Positions 8,785 to 16,449 of a DNA stretch of 64,000 bases are shown in pieces. The position numbers and the translations under genes are program-made. Source of the DNA: Sphingomonas_Q fennica_A (lineage in GTDB: Bacteria > Pseudomonadota > Alphaproteobacteria > Sphingomonadales > Sphingomonadaceae); the NCBI GenBank assembly GCA_036946415.1, contig JAQIJD010000005.1:124001-188000 (forward strand), written 5' to 3'. Below the pieces are notes generated by a model, which was given only the letters and a program-made list of their open reading frames with translations, did no database searches and was not told the DNA's origin. How positions within the stretch are numbered: position 1 is the stretch's first letter; each line of letters opens with the position of its first letter.

Positions 8785-9513
8785 ATGAAGCCTGCCTTCC
8801 TGTTCGCGGCCACCGCGCTGGCGCTGGCGTCGGCGGGGCCGCTCGCCGCCGCGCCGGCCGATCCGGTGCTGGCGCCCGGTGCGACGCGGCTCGACCTGAC
8901 CGCCGAGGGCAGCGTGGAGCGCGTGCCCGACGTGGCACAGGTCACGGCCGGCGTCGTGACGCAGGCGCCGACCGCGCAGGCGGCGATGGCGGAGAACGCC
9001 ACGCGGATGCAGGCGACGCTGGCGGCATTGCGCCGCGCCGGGATCGCACCGCGCGACATGCAGACGGCGTCGGTCGATCTGTCGCCCCAATATCGCTACG
9101 GCGAGAACCAGCCGCCGATCCTCACCGGCTATCAGGCGACCAACCAGGTCAGCGTGCGGCTGCGCCAGATCGACCGGGCCGGGGCGGTGCTCGATTCGCT
9201 GGTGGCGGCGGGCGCCAATCGCATCGACGGGCCGACCCTGAGCGTCGACGCGCCCGAGGCGGCGCTGGACGAGGCGCGCGGCAAGGCGGTGGCGGCGGCG
9301 CGACAGCGTGCGGAACTCTATGCGAAGGCGGCCGGCCTGCGCGTCGTCCGCATCCTGTCGATCAGCGAGGCGGGGGAGGGCGCCCCGGTGCCGCCGGTGC
9401 CGATGGCGATGATGGTCCGGTCGGCCAAGGCGGAGGCGGACACGGCGATCGCGGCGGGCGAGCAGAAGCTGGCGGTGCGCGTGTCGGTCAGTTTCGAACT
9501 GGCCGGAGGCTGA
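8785..9513 (+). CDS. SIMPL domain-containing (DUF541) periplasmic protein
   Basis: This 242-residue protein has a clear Sec signal peptide (KPAFLFAATALALASAGPLAAA). A SIMPL/DUF541 domain follows, with the family-typical opening LDLTAEGSVERVPDVAQVTAGV, the central YQATNQVSVRLRQIDRAGAVLD and a C-terminal VRVSVSFEL strand. The E. coli relative YggE is linked to oxidative stress tolerance, but the biochemical role is unsettled. Three consecutive ATGs follow the ribosome binding site AAGGAG (8773-8778). The third, at 8785, has the best spacing and was chosen; 8779 and 8782 are alternatives. It is divergent from the efflux operon and followed by a hairpin terminator. Confidence 0.9.
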   Translation: MKPAFLFAATALALASAGPLAAAPADPVLAPGATRLDLTAEGSVERVPDVAQVTAGVVTQAPTAQAAMAENATRMQATLAALRRAGIAPRDMQTASVDLSPQYRYGENQPPILTGYQATNQVSVRLRQIDRAGAVLDSLVAAGANRIDGPTLSVDAPEAALDEARGKAVAAARQRAELYAKAAGLRVVRILSISEAGEGAPVPPVPMAMMVRSAKAEADTAIAAGEQKLAVRVSVSFELAGG

Positions 9514-9520
9514 TGCGAAA

Positions 9521-9545
9521 AGGGCCGCCGGATGCCGGCGGCCCT
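9521..9545. terminator. Bidirectional intrinsic terminator between SIMPL and GlsB-like genes
   Basis: A perfect 11-bp GC-rich stem (AGGGCCGCCGG / CCGGCGGCCCT) with a 3-nt loop lies 7 nt after the SIMPL stop. On the minus strand it is followed by TTTT, giving a classical terminator for the convergent GlsB-like gene. The plus strand has a weaker tail. Confidence 0.8.
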
Positions 9546-9567
9546 CCCATCGCGGCGGGACAGGCGC

Positions 9568-9816
9568 TTAGCGCACCGAGCCGCGGCGGACGAGGTTGAC
9601 GATCGCAAGCAGGATCACCGCACCGACGAAGGCGGCGATCAGCCCGTAGATGTTGAGGCCGTTGATCCCGGTGCCGAAGATCAGTCCGCCGATGAACGAG
9701 CCGACGATGCCGACGACGACGTTCAGGATGATCCCCTGTTGTGCATCGGTGCGCATGACGATGCTGGCAAGCCAGCCGATGACGCCACCGATGATGAGGA
9801 AGATGATGAGATTCAT
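9568..9816 (-). CDS. GlsB/YeaQ/YmgE family stress-response membrane protein
   Basis: This 82-residue, very hydrophobic protein has three predicted membrane helices: IIFLIIGGVIGWLASIVM, ILNVVVGIVGSFIGGLIFG and IYGLIAAFVGAVILLAIVNL. The GGVIGWLAS and NVVVGIVGSFIGG patterns are those of the transglycosylase-associated/GlsB family, small inner-membrane proteins often induced by stress. The biochemical function is unknown. AGGAGGA just upstream of the ATG is a strong ribosome binding site. The gene ends 22 nt before the shared terminator and stands alone between convergent and tandem neighbours. Confidence 0.9.
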   Translation of the reverse strand: MNLIIFLIIGGVIGWLASIVMRTDAQQGIILNVVVGIVGSFIGGLIFGTGINGLNIYGLIAAFVGAVILLAIVNLVRRGSVR

Positions 9817-9906
9817 GGCCTAGCTCCTCCTGTTGCCGCACAGCGTTCGATACTGTTTTGCGGCGCGAGGTTGATACGCTTCGGCAACGAACCGGTTCCG
9901 ACTAAC

Positions 9907-10206
9907 TTAATAGGTTTGCTGGCGTTCGTACATGGATTTGTAATGCTGGATGCGGGTGACGCGCAGGCCCGCCATGCCGGAGCGGTCGATCGCGCGCTGC
10001 CAGCCGGCGAATTCCTCCATCGTCAGGTCGTAGCGCTCGCAGACCTCGTCGAACGTCAGGAGGCCGCCTTGCACCGCCGCCACCACCTCGGCCTTGCGGC
10101 GCACCACCCAGCGGCGCGTGCCCGGCGGGGGCAGCGATTCCAGCGTCAGCGGCTCGCCGAGGGGGCCGATAACCTGCGTGGGTCGCTCGATTTTCATATG
10201 GATCAT
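9907..10206 (-). CDS. sciP: CtrA inhibitor SciP (DUF1153 family)
   Basis: This 99-residue protein has the conserved DUF1153 sequence: VIGPLGEPLTLESLPPPGTR, RRWVVRRKAEVVAAVQGGLL and a helix-turn-helix ending in RVTRIQHYKS. In Caulobacter, SciP binds the cell-cycle regulator CtrA and DNA and blocks CtrA-dependent transcription outside the predivisional stage. The family is nearly confined to alphaproteobacteria, which supports the taxonomic reading. The upstream ATG at 10206 is used; a second ATG at 10197 is equally possible. A small ORF lies upstream on the same strand, and a divL homologue of the same regulatory circuit lies at 53.7 kb. Confidence 0.93.
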   Translation of the reverse strand: MIHMKIERPTQVIGPLGEPLTLESLPPPGTRRWVVRRKAEVVAAVQGGLLTFDEVCERYDLTMEEFAGWQRAIDRSGMAGLRVTRIQHYKSMYERQQTY

Positions 10207-10273
10207 TCGTCGTCCCTGGCACCGGCGCCGCCCGTGGGAGCGGCGCGCTTCGTCTCGTGAGGGGGGTCTAGGC

Positions 10274-10459
10274 CTAGGCCGCGTAAGGAAGGCTGAAACG
10301 CCACGGTAAAGACGGTGGTGACGATGTTCCGCGCACCAGCGCGCCGAGATCGCCGAAGCTGGCGGCGGACCGCGCCGCGGCCCGGCGGGCGTGGCCGTGG
10401 CGTGCGATCCGGGCCGCCTCGTCGATCGTGGCCGCCCATGCGGCCCGCTGCCCTGTCAT
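10274..10459 (-). CDS. Small hypothetical protein upstream of sciP (61 aa)
   Basis: No family was recognised. The 61-residue product begins MTGQRAAWAATIDEAARIAR and looks like a short soluble alpha-helical protein rich in Ala and Arg, with an FGDLGALVRG motif in the middle. The main support is a strong ribosome binding site, AAGGAG, 9 nt before the ATG. It reads towards sciP with a 67-nt gap. A longer overlapping frame on the same strand lacks a comparable ribosome binding site and was not chosen. Homology across sphingomonads would settle whether it is real. Confidence 0.5.
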   Translation of the reverse strand: MTGQRAAWAATIDEAARIARHGHARRAAARSAASFGDLGALVRGTSSPPSLPWRFSLPYAA

Positions 10460-10582
10460 CGCCGAAATCTCCTTGCTGCCCCGCTAACTACGACCGGGCG
10501 GGCGCGAGCTTTAGGCGCGAGGGTGTGAAACCCCCGTAAATCCGGCATAATCCGGTGCTTCGGGATCGCGCCGGCATCGGCT

Positions 10583-11698
10583 ATGCAGCCGCTTATGGAC
10601 GCGGACATCTTCCAGCTCGGCCGGCCGGCGGCGGGCGCGCGCATCGTCGTCGCCATGTCGGGCGGGGTCGACAGCTCGGTCGTGGCGGCGCTGGCGGCGG
10701 CGAGCGGCGCCGAGACGATCGGCATCACCCTCCAGCTCTACGATCATGGCGCGGCGGTGAAGCGCGCCGGCGCCTGCTGCGCGGGACAGGACATCCGCGA
10801 TGCGCGCGCGGTGGCGGACCGGCTGGGCATCGCCCATTACGTCTTCGATTACGAAAGCCGGTTCCGAGAACACGTGATCGAACAGTTCGCCGACGATTAT
10901 GCCGCCGGCCGCACGCCGATACCGTGCGTGCGCTGCAACCAGAGCGTGAAGTTCACCGATCTGCTGCGCGCCGCGCGCGAACTGGGCGCCGATTGCCTGG
11001 CGACCGGCCATTACGTCCGCCGCATGATTGGCCGGGACGGCGCCGAACTGCACCGCGGCGCCGATCCGGCGCGCGACCAGAGCTATTTCCTGTTCGCCAC
11101 GACGCGCGACCAGCTCGATTTCCTGCGCTTCCCGCTGGGCGGCCTGCCCAAGGCGGAGGTGCGCGCGCTGGCGGCGGCGCACGGCCTCGCCGTCGCGCAG
11201 AAGCCCGACAGCCAGGACATCTGCTTCGTGCCCGACGGCGATTATGCCGCGATCGTCCGCCGCCTGCGGCCGGAGGCGGGCGAGCCGGGGGAGATCGTCG
11301 ACCTCGCCGGGCGGCGGCTGGGCACGCATCGCGGCCTCGTCCACTATACGGTCGGCCAGCGGCGCGGGATCGACATCGGCGGCAGCCCGGAGCCGCTCTA
11401 TGCGGTGCGGCTGGAGCCGGAGACGCGGCGGCTGGTGGTCGGCCCGCGCCGGGCGCTGGCGGTGGCGGCGGCGCGGCTCGGCGACCTCAATCTGCTCGGG
11501 GCGACGGACGGGCCGATCACCGCCAAGGTGCGATCGATGGCGAAGCCCGTCGGCGCGGCGCTGTCAGGCGATCGGCTGCTGTTCGACGCGCCCGAATATG
11601 GCGTTGCCCCCGGCCAGGCCGCGGTGCTCTACGATGGCGACCGGGTGCTGGGCGGCGGCTGGATCAAGGCGACCGAGGCGGCGGCGATCGCCGCCTGA
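10583..11698 (+). CDS. mnmA: tRNA-specific 2-thiouridylase MnmA
   Basis: MnmA activates U34 of tRNA-Lys, -Glu and -Gln with ATP and inserts sulfur received from a persulfide relay. The 371-residue protein has the PP-loop SGGVDSSV, the first catalytic cysteine in IPCVRCNQSVKF and the second in SQDICFVPDGDY, followed by the GTHRGLVHYTVGQRRG segment and C-terminal beta-barrel. MQPLMDADIF is used as the start; the ATG 12 nt later is an alternative. Its last 70 nt overlap the convergent phzF-like gene. A tRNA-Gln(UUG), a natural substrate of this enzyme, is encoded at 50.5 kb. Confidence 0.96.
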   Translation: MQPLMDADIFQLGRPAAGARIVVAMSGGVDSSVVAALAAASGAETIGITLQLYDHGAAVKRAGACCAGQDIRDARAVADRLGIAHYVFDYESRFREHVIEQFADDYAAGRTPIPCVRCNQSVKFTDLLRAARELGADCLATGHYVRRMIGRDGAELHRGADPARDQSYFLFATTRDQLDFLRFPLGGLPKAEVRALAAAHGLAVAQKPDSQDICFVPDGDYAAIVRRLRPEAGEPGEIVDLAGRRLGTHRGLVHYTVGQRRGIDIGGSPEPLYAVRLEPETRRLVVGPRRALAVAAARLGDLNLLGATDGPITAKVRSMAKPVGAALSGDRLLFDAPEYGVAPGQAAVLYDGDRVLGGGWIKATEAAAIAA

Positions 11699-12456
11699 CC
11701 GGTCGCGACCACGACGCAGCGGCCCCCCACCGCCACCCGATCGCCCGAAGCCGTGCAGGCGATCGATCCGCCCGCCGGCGACGCCTGCACCGCCGAAAGG
11801 TGCGCGCGCCCCAGCCGCCGCGCCCAATAGGGGCCGATCACCGCATGCGCCGATCCGGTCGCGGCATCCTCGCTCCCGCCCGGCGACCACACGCGCGAGA
11901 CGATGTCGCTGCCTGTGCCCGGCGCGGTCAGGATCACCTGCCAGTCGCCCAGCGCCGCCAGCGCCGCGCGATCGGGGCGGCAGGCGCGGACCGCCGCGGC
12001 GTCGGCGGCGACGACCACCGCATAGCGATCGGGATGCGCCAGCGTGTCCACCGGGTCGAGGCCCAGCGCGGCGGCGACCGCAGGCAGCGGCGTAGGCGCG
12101 GGCATCCGCGCCGGCAGGTCGATCGTCAGCCGATCGCCCGTCCGCGACAAAGCGAGCGTCTCCCCGCGCGCCGTCAGCAGCCGGCAGGTGGCGGACGGCG
12201 CATTGATCAGCATCGCGCCTGCCGCCAGCGCGCCATGACCGCACAGCGCGATCTCGCCCGCCGGCCCGAACCAGCGGATGGGGCAGGGGTCATCGGCCGC
12301 GGCGGGCAGGAAGGCGATGGTGCCGGCATGTTCGGCCAGCGCCTGCATCCGTTCGCCGGTCGACGGCCAGTCGCCCAGCCGCACCACCGTCGCCGGATTG
12401 CCGGCATGCGGCCCTTCGGCGAAGACGGCGAAGCGCGTGGCGGCCGCGATCAGCAT
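11629..12456 (-). CDS. PhzF family isomerase-like protein
   Basis: This 275-residue protein has the PhzF/diaminopimelate-epimerase-like fold signatures: FAEGPHAGNPATVV at the N-terminus, FGPAGEIALCGHGALA, and EDAATGSAHAVIGPYWARRL in the C-terminal half. PhzF in phenazine synthesis isomerises DHHA; most homologues have unknown substrates. The catalytic Glu normally found in a SETAF-type motif appears replaced here (AGTIAF, about residues 44-49), so activity may differ. It follows pdxH by 9 nt on the same strand, suggesting an operon. Its 3' end overlaps mnmA in antisense by 70 nt. Confidence 0.85.
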   Translation of the reverse strand: MLIAAATRFAVFAEGPHAGNPATVVRLGDWPSTGERMQALAEHAGTIAFLPAAADDPCPIRWFGPAGEIALCGHGALAAGAMLINAPSATCRLLTARGETLALSRTGDRLTIDLPARMPAPTPLPAVAAALGLDPVDTLAHPDRYAVVVAADAAAVRACRPDRAALAALGDWQVILTAPGTGSDIVSRVWSPGGSEDAATGSAHAVIGPYWARRLGRAHLSAVQASPAGGSIACTASGDRVAVGGRCVVVATGQAAIAAASVALIQPPPSTRSPS

Positions 12457-12465
12457 GCGTGGCGG

Positions 12466-13044
12466 TCAGGGATAGAGCAGGCCTTCGCGCCAGTCGTCGC
12501 CTTCGGCCACGAACAGGCGGCGTTCGTGCAGGCGATGCGCCTTGTCCTGCCAGAATTCGATCCGCTCCGGCGCGACGCGGAAGCCCGACCAGTGCGGCGG
12601 GCGCGGCACGTCCCCGCCCTCGAATCGCGCCTGCATCTCGGCGAAGCGTGCCTCGAAGGTGGTTCGCGCGTCCAGCGGGCGGGACTGGTCGGACGCCCAG
12701 GCGCCGAGCTGCGAATCGCGGCCGCGCGTCGCGAAATAGGCGTCCGCTTCCGCGTCGGACACGCGCGCCACCGGCCCCTCGATCCTGACCTGCCGCCTGA
12801 GCGACTTCCAGTGGAAGAGCAGCGCCGCCTGCGCGTTGGCGGCGATGTCGTCGGCCTTGCGGCTCTGGTGGTTGGTGTAGAAGACGAAGCCGCGCGCATC
12901 ATGCCCCTTCAGCAGCACCATCCGGGCGGAGGGGCGGCCGGCGGCATCCGCCGTCGCCACCGTCATCGCATTGGGATCGTTCGGCTCGCCGGCTTTCGCT
13001 TCCGCCAGCCAGGTTTCGAACAGCGCGTGGGGATCATCCGTCAT
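12466..13044 (-). CDS. pdxH: Pyridoxamine 5'-phosphate oxidase
   Basis: PdxH uses FMN and oxygen to make pyridoxal 5'-phosphate. The 192-residue length is typical. Family blocks visible are PSARMVLLKGHDARGFVFYT near the N-terminus, QAALLFHWKSLRRQVRIEGP in the middle, SQLGAWASDQS, and the C-terminal WSGFRVAPERIEFWQ and RLHERRLF. MTDDPHALFETWL is chosen as the start, since the longer frame extends into the divergent promoter region. It is first in a likely pdxH-phzF operon. The divergent amidoligase operon starts 84 nt away. Confidence 0.95.
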   Translation of the reverse strand: MTDDPHALFETWLAEAKAGEPNDPNAMTVATADAAGRPSARMVLLKGHDARGFVFYTNHQSRKADDIAANAQAALLFHWKSLRRQVRIEGPVARVSDAEADAYFATRGRDSQLGAWASDQSRPLDARTTFEARFAEMQARFEGGDVPRPPHWSGFRVAPERIEFWQDKAHRLHERRLFVAEGDDWREGLLYP

Positions 13045-13127
13045 GCGCTGCGTTGTAGCGGGCTGTGCGCGCCAACGGAACCGGCGGGCGCTTGCGTTGC
13101 CCAAGCGGCTATGATCGAAGGACGGCG

Positions 13128-16100
13128 ATGATTCAGGCAGGCCTCCACCACAGCACCTCCTACCGCTACGACCGGCCGGTGGCGCTGGGACCGCAGACGA
13201 TCCGCCTGCGCCCGGCGGGGCACAGCCGCACCGCCATCCCTAATTATTCGCTGACGATCAGCCCCGAGAACCATTTCATCAACTGGCAACAGGATCCGCA
13301 CGGCAACTGGCTGGCGCGGATCCTGTTTCCGGAAAAGGTGAGCGAGTTCCGGGTGACGGTGGACCTGCTGGCCGATCTGGTGGTCGTCAACCCGTTCGAC
13401 TTCTTCCTCGAGGATTATGCCGAGCAGCGGCCCTTCGCCTACGCGCCCGAACTGGCGGCGGACCTCGCTCCCTACGCACAGGAGGAGGGCGGCGGCCCGC
13501 TGTTCGATGCCTTTGCCGCGAAGCTGGAAGGATTCGAGGGCCGGACGATCGATTTCCTGGTCGAGTGCAATCGCGCGGTGAATGCCGCGGTCGGCTACGT
13601 CATCCGGCTGGAGGCGGGCACGCGCACGCCGGAGGAGACGCTGGCGATCGGCACCGGATCGTGCCGGGACAGTTCGTGGCTGCTCGTCAACCTGCTGCGC
13701 CGGCTGGGCTTCGCGGCGCGCTTCGTCTCCGGCTATTCGATCCAGCTGAAACCCGACGTGGTCGCGACCGAGGGGCCTTCGGGCGTCGCCGAGGACGTGT
13801 GCGACCTCCACGCCTGGGCCGAGGCGTTCGTGCCCGGCGCCGGCTGGATCGGGATGGACCCGACCTCCGGCCTGTTCGCGGGCGAGGGGCATATCCCGCT
13901 CGCCGCGACGCCGCACTATCGCTCCGCCACGCCGATCGAGGGGGCGATCCTGGAGCCGGCGCACACCACCTTCGATTTCGACATGTCGGTTCAGCGGATC
14001 GACGAGGCGGTGCGCATCACCCGCCCCTTCACCGATCAGCGCTGGGCGGCGCTGATGGCGCTGGGCGAGCAGGTCGATGCCGATCTCGTCGCGGGCGACG
14101 TGCGGCTGACGACGGGCGGCGAGCCGACCTTCGTCGCGATCGACGGCGGCGAGGCGGGCGAGTGGAACGGCGATGCGGTCGGCCCCACCAAGGCGGGCTA
14201 TGCCGATCGCCTGATCCGGCGGATGCGCGAACGTTTTGCGCCGGGCGGCCTCATCCATCACGGCCAGGGCAAATGGTATCCGGGCGAAAGCCTGCCGCGC
14301 TGGGGCTATTCGGTCTACTGGCGGCTGGACGGCGTGCCGGTGTGGCGCGATGCGGCGCTGATCGCCCCGGTCGAGGCGTCGGACGGCGAGCCGCTGCCCG
14401 TGTCGGCCGCAGCGGATTTCCTGCGCGCCATCGCCGGGGGGCTGGGGATCGAGGCCAACAACGTCCAGCCGGCCTATGAGGACGGGCTGGAATGGGCGGT
14501 GAAGGAGGCGGCGCTTCCCGACAATACCGACCCCGCCGATCCCAAGCTGGACGATCCCGAAGCGCGCGCGCGGATGGTGAAGGCGTTCGAACGCGGGCTG
14601 GATCAGGCGGTCGGCTACGTGCTTCCGGTGCAGGCGTGGCAGGCGGCGGCCGAACCGGAGCCGCGCCGCTGGCGGAGCGAGCAGTGGCGCACGCGCCGCG
14701 GCCGGCTGATGCTGGTGCCGGGGGACAGCCCGCTCGGCTATCGTCTGCCGCTCGGCTCGCTGCCGTACGTGCCGCCCGCCGCCTATCCCTATCTCCATCC
14801 CCGCGACACGACCGAGCCGCTGGCGCCGCTCGCCGATTTCCGCGCGCAACGCGTCGAGGCGGTGGCGCCGGCCGAGGGGGCGGCGCCGCAGGATCGCGTC
14901 GAGCAGCAGATGATCGAGGGGGCGGTGCGCACCGCCGTCACGGTCGAGCCGCGCGGGCCGCACCTCGCCGTCTTCCTGCCGCCGGTCGAGCGGCTGGAGG
15001 ATTATCTGGCACTGATCGCCGAGGTCGAGGCCGCCGCCGAGCGTACCGGCACGCCCGTCCGCATCGAAGGCTATGCCCCGCCCGCCGATCCACGCCTGCA
15101 GGTGCTGAAGGTGACGCCCGATCCCGGCGTGATCGAGGTGAACGTCCAACCCGTCTCGACCTGGGCCGAGACGGTGGAACTGACCACCGAACTCTATGCC
15201 ATGGCCCGCGCCGAAAAGCTGACCGCCGACAAGTTCATGGTCGACGGGCGCGCCGTCGGCACCGGCGGCGGCAACCATCTGGTGCTGGGCGGGCGATCGG
15301 TGAACGACAGCCCGTTCATCCGCCGGCCCGATCTGCTGAAGAGCTTCGTGCTCTACTGGCAGCGGCACCCTTCGCTCTCCTACCTCTTTTCCGGCATGTT
15401 CATCGGCCCGACCAGTCAGGCGCCGCGGATCGACGAGGCGCGCCACGACGGCCTCTACGAACTGGAGATCGCCCTGTCGCAGGTGCCGCGGCCCGGCGAC
15501 GGGGAGGCGCCGGCGCCGTGGGTGGTCGATCGCCTGTTCCGCAACCTGCTGGTGGACGTGACGGGCAACACCCACCGCACCGAAATCTGCATCGACAAGC
15601 TCTATTCGCCCGACGGGCCGACCGGCCGCCTCGGCCTCGTTGAGTTCCGCGGTTTCGAGATGCCGCCCGAAGCGAAGATGAGCCTCGCCCAGCAATTGCT
15701 GGTGCGGGCGCTGACGGCATGGTTCTGGAAGGCGCCGCAGGAAGGCCAGTTCGTGCGCTGGGGCACCGCGCTCCACGATCGCTTCCTACTGCCGCACTTC
15801 GTCTGGGCGGACTTCGACGAAGTGCTGGGCGACCTGCGCACCGCCGGCTACGATTTCGATCCCGCCTGGTTCGAGGCGCAGCGCCAGTTCCGCTTCGCCA
15901 CGCACGGCACCGTCGTGGCGGGCGGCGTGACGCTGGAGATCGCGCACGCGCTGGAGCCGTGGCATGTGCTGGGCGAGACGGGGGCGATCGGCGGCACCGT
16001 CCGCTACGTCGACAGCTCGACCGAGCGCTTGCAGGTGAAGGTGGAGGGGCTGGTCGCGGGCCGCCATCTGGTGACGTGCAACGGCCGGCGCGTGCCGCTC

Positions 16101-16442
16101 TCCCCAACGGGCGTACCGGGCGAGGCGGTGGGCGGCGTGCGCTTCAAGGCGTGGGCGCCCGCCAATTGCCTCCACCCGCGGCTGGCGGCGGATGCGCCGC
16201 TGACCTTCGACGTGATCGATACGTGGAACGAGCGGTCGCTGGGCGGCTGCGTCTATCACGTCGCCCATCCCGGCGGGCGCAATTACGACGACGTGCCCGT
16301 GAACGATTACGAGGCCGAGGCGCGGCGGCGCGCGCGCTTCCAGGATCACGGCCACACCCCCGGCCGCATCGACCCGCCCGCCGCCGAACGCTCCACCGAG
16401 TTCCCGCTGACGCTCGATCTGCGCACCCCGGCCCCGCGCTGA
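13128..16442 (+). CDS. Transglutaminase-like protein fused to DUF2126 putative amidoligase
   Basis: This large protein has 1104 residues. Residues 1 to about 110 match the bacterial transglutaminase N-terminal beta domain (LHHSTSYRYDRPVALGPQTI). The papain-like transglutaminase core follows with Cys179 (GTGSCRDSSWLL), His228 (DLHAWAE) and Asp244 (GMDPTSG). From about residue 300 on, the DUF2126 domain, classed in Pfam as a putative amidoligase, begins around LTTGGEPTFVAIDGGEAGEW and runs to the end. GAAGGA before the ATG at 13128 gives a good ribosome binding site. The ATP-grasp gene follows after 7 nt. Predicted to form or hydrolyse amide bonds on a peptide; the substrate is unknown. It looks cytoplasmic, with no signal peptide. 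Confidence 0.93.
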   Translation: MIQAGLHHSTSYRYDRPVALGPQTIRLRPAGHSRTAIPNYSLTISPENHFINWQQDPHGNWLARILFPEKVSEFRVTVDLLADLVVVNPFDFFLEDYAEQRPFAYAPELAADLAPYAQEEGGGPLFDAFAAKLEGFEGRTIDFLVECNRAVNAAVGYVIRLEAGTRTPEETLAIGTGSCRDSSWLLVNLLRRLGFAARFVSGYSIQLKPDVVATEGPSGVAEDVCDLHAWAEAFVPGAGWIGMDPTSGLFAGEGHIPLAATPHYRSATPIEGAILEPAHTTFDFDMSVQRIDEAVRITRPFTDQRWAALMALGEQVDADLVAGDVRLTTGGEPTFVAIDGGEAGEWNGDAVGPTKAGYADRLIRRMRERFAPGGLIHHGQGKWYPGESLPRWGYSVYWRLDGVPVWRDAALIAPVEASDGEPLPVSAAADFLRAIAGGLGIEANNVQPAYEDGLEWAVKEAALPDNTDPADPKLDDPEARARMVKAFERGLDQAVGYVLPVQAWQAAAEPEPRRWRSEQWRTRRGRLMLVPGDSPLGYRLPLGSLPYVPPAAYPYLHPRDTTEPLAPLADFRAQRVEAVAPAEGAAPQDRVEQQMIEGAVRTAVTVEPRGPHLAVFLPPVERLEDYLALIAEVEAAAERTGTPVRIEGYAPPADPRLQVLKVTPDPGVIEVNVQPVSTWAETVELTTELYAMARAEKLTADKFMVDGRAVGTGGGNHLVLGGRSVNDSPFIRRPDLLKSFVLYWQRHPSLSYLFSGMFIGPTSQAPRIDEARHDGLYELEIALSQVPRPGDGEAPAPWVVDRLFRNLLVDVTGNTHRTEICIDKLYSPDGPTGRLGLVEFRGFEMPPEAKMSLAQQLLVRALTAWFWKAPQEGQFVRWGTALHDRFLLPHFVWADFDEVLGDLRTAGYDFDPAWFEAQRQFRFATHGTVVAGGVTLEIAHALEPWHVLGETGAIGGTVRYVDSSTERLQVKVEGLVAGRHLVTCNGRRVPLSPTGVPGEAVGGVRFKAWAPANCLHPRLAADAPLTFDVIDTWNERSLGGCVYHVAHPGGRNYDDVPVNDYEAEARRRARFQDHGHTPGRIDPPAAERSTEFPLTLDLRTPAPR

Positions 16443-16449
16443 CCGGGCG

